Part shown: positions 51,845 to 61,123 of the stretch, one piece after another | How the letters are laid out: each line of letters begins with the position of its first letter | Numbering within the stretch: the stretch's first letter is position 1 | Program-made: the position numbers and the translations under genes | Origin: an uncultured Sutterella sp. | GTDB lineage: Bacteria > Pseudomonadota > Gammaproteobacteria > Burkholderiales > Burkholderiaceae_F | NCBI GenBank assembly: GCA_900542805.1 | Contig: UQOW01000005.1 | Location: 1 to 64,000 of the forward strand | Length of the DNA stretch: 64,000 nucleotides | Direction: 5' to 3' | The notes under the pieces: generated by a model | Database searches by the model: none | Told to the model about the DNA's origin: nothing | The model's input: the letters and a program-made list of their open reading frames with translations, nothing else

Positions 51845-52726
51845 TTAGCGACCCTTGGCCCAGGAAAGCCAAACGACGGCCCCTAAAATAAGCACAATGC
51901 CGATGGATTCGGCCGTACCATACGAAACGCCGAGGATTAAGACGGAAAGAACCAGGCCGGAAAGCGGTTCCAAACAGCCTAAAAGGCTTGCGATGTTAGC
52001 CGTCACGTATTTCATGCTCTCTAGGAAGCAACAAAACGCCACAACCGTCCCGACAATCACGACATACATGTAACAAGAAATCGAAAGCGGCGTCCAGACG
52101 ACCGTCGCACTCCAAGGCGAATACAGAGCACACATGACGGCGCCCGAAAGGACGCTTGCCCATCCGACGGACTTTAAGACACCGACACGATTTAAAAGGT
52201 GCCGACAAAAGAGCGTTCCGAACACGCCGGCCATATTCGACCCGATGGCCCAAGCAAGCCCGATTAGGGAAAAATCCATCGTATTGATTTCCCCCTTAGT
52301 TCCCAAAAGCGCCACCCCGATAAAGCACAAAATGACGCTCGCCACCTCGCACGTATTCATCGCATAGTGCTCGAAAACGCGCATGTAAAAGAGAACTAAG
52401 GCCGGGCCGGCTGCAACGACAACGGCTGCCGTTCCGGCGTTGGTGTAGCGAATCGCTTGGAAAAATGCGTACTGCGTCAAAAGAAGAGCCGCGCCGTAGA
52501 TGGCCAAATCAATCCAATTTCGAAGACCGCCGACACGAAACACATTGACGCCGCGCAGGAGTTCGAAAATAAGAATGATGAGTCCGGCGCCGAACAACCG
52601 TCCGCACACAAGATCTGTCGGAGCAAACTCAAAATGCTCAAAGAGATACTGGGCTGCCACGGCCATCGAACCCCAGGACAAACCTGCGATGCCAGCGAGC
52701 GTAATGCCGATCGTTGTTTTACGCAT
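51845..52726 (-). CDS. EamA/DMT-family transporter
   Basis: A 293-residue inner-membrane protein with ten hydrophobic helices in two EamA units: GLSWGSMAVAAQYLFEHFEF begins the first; GLAWAIGSNMAGVFGTLFCR begins the second, with ASLLGCLEPLSGLVLSVLIL, the family EPL motif, near the end. Substrate unknown. I start at ATG 52726 (GGCAGGAATT upstream); the open frame to 52852 runs through the tRNA and is not coding. It lies just past the tRNA-Phe terminator. Confidence 0.88.
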   Translation of the reverse strand: MRKTTIGITLAGIAGLSWGSMAVAAQYLFEHFEFAPTDLVCGRLFGAGLIILIFELLRGVNVFRVGGLRNWIDLAIYGAALLLTQYAFFQAIRYTNAGTAAVVVAAGPALVLFYMRVFEHYAMNTCEVASVILCFIGVALLGTKGEINTMDFSLIGLAWAIGSNMAGVFGTLFCRHLLNRVGVLKSVGWASVLSGAVMCALYSPWSATVVWTPLSISCYMYVVIVGTVVAFCCFLESMKYVTANIASLLGCLEPLSGLVLSVLILGVSYGTAESIGIVLILGAVVWLSWAKGR

Positions 52727-52763
52727 ACTGTGAATTCCTGCCGGATTGAATCCTCGGGCAGAT

Positions 52764-52787
52764 AAAAAAAAACGCCCATAGGGCGTC
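52764..52787 (-). terminator. Terminator after tRNA-Phe
   Basis: On the minus strand ACGCCC-TAT-GGGCGT runs straight into nine T, 5 bp past the tRNA 3' end. Confidence 0.88.
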
Positions 52788-52791
52788 TCAA

Positions 52792-52867
<76 letters not shown>

Positions 52868-52884
52868 ACTTTTCAGGAGTCCGA

Positions 52885-52913
52885 ACTATATCGACCTTTA
52901 CTCGGATTTGCAA
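52885..52913 (-). promoter_or_regulatory. Sigma-70 promoter of tRNA-Phe
   Basis: On the minus strand -35 TTGCAA and -10 TATAGT are 17 bp apart; the -10 lies 17 bp before the tRNA 5' end. Confidence 0.78.
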
Positions 52914-52990
52914 GATTCGACGCGCCTGAATTCGGACCTCGCCTCCCGCTTGCTGCTCCGTAAAACTCCAAATAATTTCCCAAAGCTTTC

Positions 52991-53020
52991 CTCGGAAGAG
53001 AGTTTTTGCCCTCTTCCGAG
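52991..53020 (-). terminator. Hairpin terminator after the adhesin gene
   Basis: A perfect 10-bp stem CTCGGAAGAG / CTCTTCCGAG with a ten-base loop lies 42 bp past the adhesin stop. The following tail is only weakly T-rich, so termination may be partial. Confidence 0.6.
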
Positions 53021-53062
53021 ATACCGACAAATATTACGACAAAAGACTTGTAGTTTTCGATA

Positions 53063-55842
53063 CTACCATTGCCATCCCATGCCGACCGAGGCTCCGTAAT
53101 GTCCTTGGGAGTTGCCGCTCCCCGAAGCCTTAATCACATAGCGACCGTTGTCGGTGACATGCGAAAAGCCGAAGGCATAACCGGACTGTCCGCGATAGGT
53201 GCCGCCGGAAATCGCCATCATGCTCTTGCCGGGCAGATACGCCTGCGGTAGTCCTGCCGTTGCAATGGCCATCGCAATGCCTGCCTGAGCATCCTTTTCA
53301 ACAGAATGCACCTGACGGAATACGTTATTTACGGCCGTATTGAGTTGTGCAACGTTCACGGCATCAGTTGCCCGAACGCCGGGAGCGACATTGGAAATCG
53401 TGCGATTGGCTGCATCAATGCCGCTTTCGGCGATGATAGGGCCTGAATTGCCGACACGAACTCCTTCGGATGAAAGATGCACCTTTTGTGCAACATGAAC
53501 TTCATTGACGGAAACTGAATCGTTAAGGGCCACGGTGTATTCCGTACCGTTATCGGTGGCAGCGGATTGTTCAACCGTAATATTTCCGTTTTCTTTGGCT
53601 TTGACCGTGACCTTGGATTGATTTAACCGGCTGTTTAACTGAGAGACATTGACAGCATCTGTGTCATTAACTCCAGCGGCGACATTTGTAATGACCTTGC
53701 CGCCCGCATTAATTCCGTTTTCTTTGGTCATAGACGGACCTCCGGAAATAGAAACACCGTTGCTCGAAATGGTGGTGTCGCCTGTCTTGACCTCAGTAAA
53801 TTCGATGTTGTCTTCCAAAGATACCGTATATTTCGTACCCCCGTGCTCTCTATCCTCGGAAGGCACCACACTAATACCCCGACCTCCTGCAACGGAGGAT
53901 TTATTCTTCTTAATTTCCTCGTTCATTTGACCGAGATTGACTGCGTCCGTGTCAGCTTCCGCTCGACCCACATTTGTAATCTTCTTTCCTGCCAGATGGA
54001 CACCATCGGCATCCATAGACGGACCGGCATCCCCAATTTGCACCTTGTTGGCTTTTACTGTTTCCGTTGCAAGCTTCGTGAATGTGTGCTCTTCGTTTAG
54101 GCTAACGGTATAGGTTGTTCCGTTTTCCGCATCCGGAGTCGCATCCACCTTAATACCCGCATTCCCCGCAACAACCTTGGACGTATTGGCCTTGACATGC
54201 GCTTCCATTTGTTGGACATTGACGGCATCAGTACCCTCAGTACCGGCTCGGACGTTCTTGATTTGCTGTCCGCCGGCACTGATGCCGTTTGTTGTGAACT
54301 TGGGTCCATTTAATCCCCCAAGTTCCAAACCGGTATTTGTTAGTCGTGCACCGGCCGTTCCGAACACAAGACTGCCGGTCTCTCCAATCACAAGATTGCC
54401 GGTTGTAACCTTGTCAAAGTTAACATCTCGATTAAGGCGTAGGACGTAGTGTTTTCCGTTGTCGTCCTCTTGAACAGGATTCTCAAGAGCCAAATTCGTC
54501 TCATCGCTTGCAAGTTGAAGTTCCGTCTTGGACTTCTTAAGTTGCTTGACATTGACGGCATCGCCGTCGTCGGCACCATCGGCTAAACCCGTAATCTTCT
54601 TGTTTCCAGCCTTAATTCCGGATGTGGTCACGGATGGATTTCCCGTGCCAAGCACCAAGCCCGTTTTTGTCAGACTTACATCGCTTACATTGGTAAGGAT
54701 GTACAAGCCATCCGCTGTGAGGTGTGTTCCAAGATGTGACGTTGTACGAGAAACGAAAATGCCCTCTGTCGACAATACTGTCTTTTTTTCAAGAGAAGGA
54801 TTGGAATCCTTAAGAGTGACCGTCGAGGTTCCAATGAGATTGAGCCCAGTAGTATCCAGAGATGCAGACGAACCGACTTTGAATTCGGAAGCTGTAACCG
54901 TACCCGAAAAATCTTGATCGTCGTTTAGCAAAACAATCGGTTTCATTGGATCTGTTTTGCTTACAGAAACACCCTTTCCTGCCACGATATCTGTTTTCGG
55001 CAACTTACTGGCATCTATTCCCAACGTGTAGGTAATACCGTCGGCTGTCTTGCTTTCTGTCTTGGTGAGAAGATTTGATTCCAACTCAAGTTTGGTCTGA
55101 CTCGCTTTAAGCTGCGCCACATTTACCGCGTCGGTGTCTTTAGAGCCGGCTGCGACGTGGATAATCTGTCGTGTCTCTTCGTCAGAATTCCCGGGAATAC
55201 CGTCTCCGATTGAAACTGCGCCTTGTGAGGCAGTCCATATGGGGGCGTTACCAAAGTTTTGATTGAGACGGTTATACCCTGCTACACCACTTGGACGATC
55301 GGCAAAGGAGCCACTTCCAAGAGCTACGGCTCCCCGTTCTTGTGCATGTGCACCCGATCCGAAAGCTATGCTCTTCACTGCCGAAGTCTTTGCTTGATAC
55401 CCGAAGGCAATACTCTCTCCCGAATTACTAAGTCCAGTAATAGCGCCGAAACCAAAAGCAATCGCTCCTTCGGATTGCGCGGAGGCGCTTACACCGAAGG
55501 CCAAAGCATTCATGTGAGCTTTTGAACTGACACCTATCGCTATTCCTGACGTTTGAAGCGCGTCCGCTCCATCTCCGATAGCAATACCTTGAGATTGGCG
55601 CGCTTTTGCGTCCTTGCCAATTGCAACACCTCCTGACCCTGTTGCATCTGCCGAATCGCCTATGGCAACAGACGCTCTTGCATCTGTATTTCCCGCTTTT
55701 GAATTAGATCCAATGGCAATCGATTTATCGTTAGTTACTTCGCCTCCGACAACGGTGTAGGTGCCTGCCTGCGCTACCCCCCCCCTGCCAAAAGCATCAG
55801 TGTTGCAAAAGCAATTGCCGTGAAATTCCGTTTTTGTTTCAT
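53063..55842 (-). CDS. Trimeric autotransporter adhesin, phase-OFF by G-tract frameshift
   Basis: A YadA/Hia-type surface adhesin. ATG 55842 with AGGAGA upstream opens a signal peptide, but nine G at 55785-55777 lead straight to TAG, giving a 22-residue product. With seven or ten G the frame continues as VAQAGTYTVV (cleavage after AQA) into about 926 residues: roughly ten head repeats of the SIAIGSNS / GVAIGKDA type, six neck motifs (DAVNVxQL), coiled stalk segments, and the C-terminal four-strand anchor (AISGGTYRGQSGYAFGFSHV ... GMGWQW). From 55513 down the frame is long and intact, so the gene is silenced, not decayed. It should mediate attachment when ON. Confidence 0.92.
55777..55785 (-). 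repeat. Poly-G9 tract in adhesin signal sequence (phase-variation switch)
   Basis: Nine G on the coding (minus) strand, within codons 20-22. Runs of this length change by slipped-strand mispairing at replication. The current number stops translation; loss of two or gain of one G restores the adhesin frame. The count is read directly from the sequence. Confidence 0.85.
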
Positions 55843-55948
55843 CGTATTCTCCTGAGTAGAAACAATTTTTAAAATATTTTCATACTAAGCATGAACTATC
55901 GCGCCCATAAGGGCGCGGTTTCGATGTGACGTGGTCGTGATTTTAATG
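55843..55948 (-). promoter_or_regulatory. Adhesin upstream region with GC-rich hairpin
   Basis: Only 106 bp remain between the adhesin start and the IS66 left end. A perfect stem CGCGCCC / GGGCGCG with loop ATAA sits at 55900-55917, followed on the minus strand by an A/T-rich stretch (TATGAAAATATTTTAAAAAT) suited to a promoter or UP element. Whether the native promoter survived the IS insertion cannot be told. Confidence 0.35.
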
Positions 55949-56027
55949 GTAAGCACCCTATCGCTCAGGTGAGCGATTAAAAATCTGTTTCAATCCGTGT
56001 TCGGGTTTTTAACGAAGGAGCACTCAG

Positions 56028-56483
56028 ATGGCTACGGATTTTGAGGTGGATTGGGACAATGCGTACAAGGCGTGGAAAGCCTCCGGTCTGTCACGGCGCT
56101 GTTTTCTTTACAGTGAGACGTTCAAGGAATTTGTCATCAGCACCGGGATGCCGAGTGAAGACACGGCTCGCACACATTTTCGGCAAATTCGTGATCGCCA
56201 ACGGATGAAAAACGACAAACGGCCTCTTGCCGTGTCGGTCGAAGAACAACTGCACATTCACGTTCAGAATGAAGCCGAGCAGGAAGTTCAAATCATTCGC
56301 CTCGATGCGAAGAAACTTGCCGTGCTACAAGAGGACAACGCCGCCAAGCGTCCGTGCACAAGCAAACGCCTGCGCCAAGTCGTCATTTATCTTCCGACCG
56401 GACAAACGGTGATGTTTGAATCCCGCAATGCCGAACTTTTTGCACTTCGATTGCTCGGGTGCCGACAAGGAGCGTCCTTATGA
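56028..56483 (+). CDS. tnpA: IS66 accessory protein TnpA
   Basis: A 151-residue protein of the IS66 Orf1 type. The N-terminal part (WKASGLSRRCFLYSETFKEF) is helix-turn-helix-like, and the C-terminal end (VVIYLPTGQTVMFESRNAEL) is characteristic of IS66 TnpA. It helps transposition by an undefined DNA-binding role. GAAGGAG lies upstream of ATG 56028. The stop overlaps the tnpB start (ATGA). Confidence 0.82.
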   Translation: MATDFEVDWDNAYKAWKASGLSRRCFLYSETFKEFVISTGMPSEDTARTHFRQIRDRQRMKNDKRPLAVSVEEQLHIHVQNEAEQEVQIIRLDAKKLAVLQEDNAAKRPCTSKRLRQVVIYLPTGQTVMFESRNAELFALRLLGCRQGASL

Positions 56484-56833
56484 GTCTGAGTCTATCCGGG
56501 TATCGCATCAGTTTGATTTACACGCCGACCGACATGCGGTGCGGATTTACCCGCTTAAGTTCGCTGGCAAAACAATGCGCACAAATTGACGTCAGCCTGT
56601 GTCGGGATTGCGTGGTCTTTGTCTCCAAGGCCAGGGTTATCGCCAAAGTCATTTGGGCCGATGCAAAAGGTAGTTTTCTTCTGACGCGAAGGCTTGATGA
56701 TGGACGGTTTCAAAAACTCCTGGCTCGACTCGACGAGGGCGAGAACATGAAAGTGAGCAAAGAATTGCTCTTGAAGTACCTGGACGGAGAGGCGATTCAG
56801 TCCGTTCGAACCGACTATCATCAAGGTTCTTGA
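56480..56833 (+). CDS. tnpB: IS66 Orf2-like protein TnpB
   Basis: A 117-residue protein with the TnpB core: ISLIYTPTDMRCGFTRLSSLA, then CVVFVSKARVIAKVIWADAKG and FLLTRRLDDGRFQ. The IS66 family needs it for transposition, function unclear. Its start overlaps the tnpA stop by 4 bp. A run of 269 bp follows before tnpC, holding a terminator and a new promoter. Confidence 0.9.
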   Translation: MSLSLSGYRISLIYTPTDMRCGFTRLSSLAKQCAQIDVSLCRDCVVFVSKARVIAKVIWADAKGSFLLTRRLDDGRFQKLLARLDEGENMKVSKELLLKYLDGEAIQSVRTDYHQGS

Positions 56834-56922
56834 TGTAGGTCAAAAAGTAGGTAACTGCCTGATTTTAAACTGAAATCAGGATTCTTTCAAGGCGAAAATT
56901 CTTGTCTTTACAGACGTTTTAC

Positions 56923-56944
56923 AGGGGCTTTACGCCCCTTTTTT
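56923..56944 (+). terminator. Terminator between tnpB and tnpC
   Basis: AGGGGC-TTTAC-GCCCCT followed by six T ends the tnpAB transcript 90 bp past tnpB. tnpC must then be read from its own promoter; a TATAAT at 57061-57066 is the likely -10. Confidence 0.85.
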
Positions 56945-57102
56945 AACGCCGACAAGGCGGGTCGTATCTCGAAAAAATCGTGCGATTAGCGCCCCGTTAA
57001 ACCCCATTAAAACAGGATTTAGTGTGTTGATATTAAAAGGGATTTGCCATGAAAAGACGATATAATTATACGCATCTGAAACATCCGATTTAAGTGTCCT
57101 TC

Positions 57103-59301
57103 ATGACAACGCCCGAGCAGAGAAATCAAGAGTTAGAACGTCAACTCGAGGAGAGCCGACGCAAAGCACAGGAAGCCGAACGGCGACTTAAAGAAAACGA
57201 ACACAAAGCTCGGGAAAGCGAACGACGATTGCAGGAAAGTGAACGTCGGCGCGAACAAATCGAACGCCGGCTCCAAAAGAGCGAACGACGCCTTGAAAAA
57301 ACCGAACACCAACTTCAGGACGCTCGTGAGCAAAATCAGAAGCTACAGACCAACCTGCTTTTTGTGAAGGAAAACATCGGGGTTCTCGTGAAAGTCTGCA
57401 TCGAGAGCCTGACCGTTTTAAAAGAGAAGTTCCCGGCCGATGCACAATTGCAGGAGAGGCTCTGGAAAGAACTCAAGGAACTCTGCTGGGAGACGCTGGA
57501 AAATCGTGCTTTTGATAAGTTTCTTCGTCGCACGTTTCAGAAGCACTCCGAACAGATTGACTACTCGACTCTGAAAGGGTCAACTGCCAAGTTCACGGCG
57601 GAACTTGTCAACACGGTCAGACCCATCGATCGCAGCGTGGCGCAACGGAGCAAACAAATGGGCTCTGCCCTGACCGTCGTCGGTCAAGCCGTCAGTCAAA
57701 ACGCTCAGTTCTCCGGTGATGCCACGGTCAAGGCTGCCGCCCTTCTGGTGCAATATCCCGATCCGAACGTTCCGAAAAAAGAACAGGCTCTTACTCCCGG
57801 AAGGCAGTCTCTTGAGTTCGAACGTCGTGAAGAGGAAATCGAGGACGCGAAGGTCAAGTGCGAATGCGGCAATACGACGGACTTTATCGCCGGGGCTATA
57901 AGCCAATCGGCGGTGCGCGACACCGAAGACTTTTTGCATGACATCGTTCACACGGTCGCCTCACGACACCAGCAAATACAGTGTCGAAAATGCGGACGCG
58001 TCCACTTGGTTTACTCGGACGGCAATGTGCCGGTGACGCCGACCTCGACAATGGGGATTGCGGCGGCTACGGCTGCGGCCGTTTTGTACGCCGACGGCAT
58101 CCCGCTTGCCAAAGTGCAAAAAGAGCTCTTCGGGGATGAATCCTGCTTGGGGCACGAAACCCTCGGACGCAATATCCACAAACTCAGTCAAGAAACGTTC
58201 GAGCCGTTAAAAGAGGCTCTGATGGAGAACCTGAAAAAGCAACACGTGCTCGTGGCCGATGAGACGGTTATCAAGGTGTTGCAAAGCCAAGGAAAAGGCG
58301 TGTGTGAGGCCCCGGAAAGCACGCGGCAAAAAGACTACCTGGCGGCTGTCTGTTCTTGCCCTTACGAAGACAAACGAGCCGTCATCTTCAAACACCTCGG
58401 CGGTCGAGGTGTCGAAGCCATCGGAGAGAATCTTGCCCGGTATGCGCCGAGCGTGTGGGTCACGGATGCGTATACCGCGTATGACACGTACTGCGAAGGA
58501 AACCCTTCGTTAAAACACCAATGCTGTCTGGTTCATTTACGGCGAGAACTCCTCGATGCCATTGATATCGATGCTCTTGCGAAGAGTTTAGGTTGCAAAA
58601 CGCCGCAAGAGGCTCTGGCGCAAGCCGCAAGAGGACTCAAACAAGACGCCGCTGTTTATAAACTCTGTTGTGTAGTCCAAGGGATCTCGAAGATATACGG
58701 GTACGAAAAGACCGTGAAACGAGACAGGACAAAACCGATTGACGTGTTCTACAAAGAAGTCGAGAAAAATCGGAAACAACACGCAACGGTACTGATGAAT
58801 CAAATCGACACCGTGATGGTGGCGTTAGCCGTCGAATTTACGAAAATCAAAGGCGGCAAATACATTTGCGGCTCGAGGAACGATCAACTGAGCAAGGCCG
58901 TGACGTACTACATGAATCATCGAGCGAACTTCCGAGAGTTCTTGGACGACCCGAAGATACCGCTTGACTCCAATGCTGTTGAATCGAGCATCCGAGCGGT
59001 AGCCGTTCTGCGCAAGGCCAGTGACTTTAAGCAATCGGTCGAATACACCGAGAGTTTATGCACGTTGCTGTCACTGACGGAGACGGCAAAACTCAACAAT
59101 CTGAAAAACCCGATTGCGTGGCTTACGGACTATGCCAAGGCGTTCTTCTTGTACCGCGCGAGCAAGACGCTGACGCACGAGGTCAATCAGCACGGAAGGT
59201 CTCTGGACTCCAAACTTTTAAAGTTCAACGAGGATGAGGCAGAAGGCTTTGATATCGAGCCGTGGCTTCCGTGGAACTACGCCGCAAAGAAACCTCAGTA
59301 A
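57103..59301 (+). CDS. tnpC: IS66-family transposase TnpC
   Basis: A 732-residue DDE transposase, longer than the usual 500-540 residues. The first 80 residues are a highly charged coiled coil made of ERRLQESERR-type repeats. A zinc-finger region follows (KCECGNTTDF ... CRKCGRVHLVY), then the catalytic core: VLVADETVIKVL (first Asp), VWVTDAYTAYDTY (second Asp), HQCCLVHLRRELLDA, and PLDSNAVESSIRAVAVLRKA (Glu). ATG 57103 is chosen; GTG 57094 is possible. Confidence 0.93.
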   Translation: MTTPEQRNQELERQLEESRRKAQEAERRLKENEHKARESERRLQESERRREQIERRLQKSERRLEKTEHQLQDAREQNQKLQTNLLFVKENIGVLVKVCIESLTVLKEKFPADAQLQERLWKELKELCWETLENRAFDKFLRRTFQKHSEQIDYSTLKGSTAKFTAELVNTVRPIDRSVAQRSKQMGSALTVVGQAVSQNAQFSGDATVKAAALLVQYPDPNVPKKEQALTPGRQSLEFERREEEIEDAKVKCECGNTTDFIAGAISQSAVRDTEDFLHDIVHTVASRHQQIQCRKCGRVHLVYSDGNVPVTPTSTMGIAAATAAAVLYADGIPLAKVQKELFGDESCLGHETLGRNIHKLSQETFEPLKEALMENLKKQHVLVADETVIKVLQSQGKGVCEAPESTRQKDYLAAVCSCPYEDKRAVIFKHLGGRGVEAIGENLARYAPSVWVTDAYTAYDTYCEGNPSLKHQCCLVHLRRELLDAIDIDALAKSLGCKTPQEALAQAARGLKQDAAVYKLCCVVQGISKIYGYEKTVKRDRTKPIDVFYKEVEKNRKQHATVLMNQIDTVMVALAVEFTKIKGGKYICGSRNDQLSKAVTYYMNHRANFREFLDDPKIPLDSNAVESSIRAVAVLRKASDFKQSVEYTESLCTLLSLTETAKLNNLKNPIAWLTDYAKAFFLYRASKTLTHEVNQHGRSLDSKLLKFNEDEAEGFDIEPWLPWNYAAKKPQ

Positions 59302-59311
59302 CACCCCAAAA

Positions 59312-59334
59312 AAGCGGCTTCGGCCGCTTTTTTT
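59312..59334 (+). terminator. Terminator after tnpC
   Basis: AAGCGGC-TTCG-GCCGCTT with a T run, 10 bp after the tnpC stop and inside the IS66 right end. Confidence 0.9.
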
Positions 59335-59361
59335 AACTTAAGTTAGCGATAGGGAGCTTAC

Positions 59362-59801
59362 ATTCATTTCTCCTGAATAATTACTTTTCTTTTACGACTT
59401 ATCAAAAACAGTATTTGCCTTCTGTAAGTTTTACTCGACTTTCCGCACGCTGAATCAAAACTTTCATACTTCTTTTCGGGGTTTAACAAAAATGTCCGAA
59501 AACTCGACGTGCACAATCTTATTGTACCCGTCTGCAATGTCCTGAATCGTACCAATTTTCGCGCAGGCTTTGGCTCAAAACGTTTCTCATATTTGCACGC
59601 GTTTTAGAAAACAAACACCTCTTCTTAAACCCCGCGTTTTTTAGCGACACGTCAAACTGGAATCTTCCATCGTAAGTCTTCCTTCCGAGAGCCTCTTCAG
59701 CTTTCCCCATGTCGCACCGTCGCAGTGCCTCTCTTTATAATCGCGATGAATTGACAAAGGACTATCAGGAGCCGGACAACCGGTTCCCGCATTTTTGCAC
59801 C
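59362..59801 (+). promoter_or_regulatory. hemA upstream region, no gene recognised
   Basis: These 440 bp between the IS66 right end and hemA carry only short minus-strand frames that I cannot link to any family. A TATAAT at 59736-59741 about 60 bp before the hemA ATG is the best -10 candidate; no good -35 is seen at 17 bp. Confidence 0.35.
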
Positions 59802-61082
59802 ATGGATATTTTCTGCCTCGGACTAAACCATACGACCGCTCCCGTCGCAATACGTGAGCGCGTTGCCTTTTCCGAAACAGAATCGGAGTCCTGTGTCAGA
59901 ACACTTTTAACCCGATTAAAGGGACGCGAGTCAGGGACTCTTAAAGAAGCCTTGATTCTTTCCACGTGCAACCGTATGGAAATCTACGGCGTTGCCGAAG
60001 ATTGCACACGGGTCCTCCCGCTTCTTACTGACTTTCTTTCAGAAACCAAAGGCGTAACAACTCGAGAGCTTGAACCTTACCTCTATACGTTTACCGGAGA
60101 GCAAGCCGTCTTGCACGCCTACCGCGTAGTCTCGGGCATTGACTCAATGGTTCTCGGGGAAACGCAAATCGCCGGGCAAACCAAAAAAGCCGTACAGCAT
60201 TCCCGCAAGGCAGGCGGCCTGGGGCTTTACCTAAATCACCTCTTTGAAACGGCTTTTTCCACCGCTAAACTCGTGCGCTCGCACACGACAATCGGACGCA
60301 ATTCCGTCAGTCTTGCTTCGGCGGCCGTTCGTCTTGCCGAACGCCTTTTCGGGGACTTATCGCAGCGTCGCATTCTTTATATCGGCGCGGGTGAAATGAT
60401 TGAACTGTGCGCGGCTCACTTCGGGGCGCGCAATCCCAAAGAGATTACCGTAGCAAACCGCTCGCTTAATCGCGGGCAGGCTTTGGCCGCCCGCTACAAA
60501 GGAACGGCTATTCGCCTTCAGGACCTCCCCGATGTCATCAGTCACTACGATATCATCGTTTCCTGCACGGCTTCGGCCTTGCCGATTCTCGGTCTCGGGA
60601 TGCTGGCTCGTGCCATCAAAGAAAGAAACCGCGAACCGATTTGTATTATCGATTTGGCTGTCCCGCGTGATGTCGAGCCCGAAGTGCGCGACCTAGCCGA
60701 TGTGTTTGTCTACACCATCGACGACTTAGGCAATATCGTTCAAGCCGGAAAAGAAAGCCGCACGGGCGCTGTAAAAAAAGCCGAGGAACTCGTTGCCTTA
60801 CGCTTGGAAGAATTCCTGCGCTGGCAAAAAACACGCCGCGCCGTCGGGTCGGTTCTGACCTTACGCGAAAGAGCCAAGGCCCTCGGAGATGCCGAATATC
60901 GACTCGCTCGAAAAGCCCTTGACGCCGGCGTCGATCCCGATACGGTTCTCAAGCGTCTGACACGCAATCTGACACGCAAATTTGCGCACGATCCGACCGT
61001 CTTTTTAAAGACGTGTGCAGACAAAACAGCAACCGGCGAAGCGAACGCCGTGGCGGACTTTTTCCGCCCGCACCGCAATTAG
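59802..61082 (+). CDS. hemA: Glutamyl-tRNA reductase
   Basis: A 426-residue enzyme that reduces Glu-tRNA to glutamate-1-semialdehyde, the first step of C5 heme synthesis. The start MDIFCLGLNHTTAPVAIRE is the family N-terminus; the catalytic Cys is in LILSTCNRMEIY; SMVLGETQIAGQ and the NADPH site RRILYIGAGEMIELCAAHF follow; the helical dimerisation domain ends it. I start at ATG 59802; the upstream frame to 59709 adds non-family residues. No clear ribosome site is seen. The heme supply fits the cytochrome b of the hydrogenase. Confidence 0.96.
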   Translation: MDIFCLGLNHTTAPVAIRERVAFSETESESCVRTLLTRLKGRESGTLKEALILSTCNRMEIYGVAEDCTRVLPLLTDFLSETKGVTTRELEPYLYTFTGEQAVLHAYRVVSGIDSMVLGETQIAGQTKKAVQHSRKAGGLGLYLNHLFETAFSTAKLVRSHTTIGRNSVSLASAAVRLAERLFGDLSQRRILYIGAGEMIELCAAHFGARNPKEITVANRSLNRGQALAARYKGTAIRLQDLPDVISHYDIIVSCTASALPILGLGMLARAIKERNREPICIIDLAVPRDVEPEVRDLADVFVYTIDDLGNIVQAGKESRTGAVKKAEELVALRLEEFLRWQKTRRAVGSVLTLRERAKALGDAEYRLARKALDAGVDPDTVLKRLTRNLTRKFAHDPTVFLKTCADKTATGEANAVADFFRPHRN

Positions 61083-61123
61083 CCGTTTATACTTTTTAAT
61101 TCATTTTCTGATTTTCTCCGACC

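Larger units (their letters stand above)
55949..59361 (+). mobile_element. IS66-family insertion sequence, about 3.4 kb
   Basis: Inverted ends GTAAGCACCCTATCGCT (left, 55949) and GTAAGCTCCCTATCGCT (reverse complement of the right end, 59361) match except one base, and GTAAGC is typical of IS66. The element carries tnpA, tnpB and tnpC in order. The flanking eight bases (TTTTAATG and ATTCATTT) are not a direct repeat, so no target duplication is seen. Each end also has an inner palindrome (ATCGCTCAGGTGAGCGAT on the left, TAACTTAAGTTA on the right). Confidence 0.92.

Noticed and set aside
59519..59710. 63-residue minus-strand frame between IS66 and hemA as a transposase remnant
   Set aside because: No transposase motif is visible and it has no ribosome site; I cannot support it as a gene.
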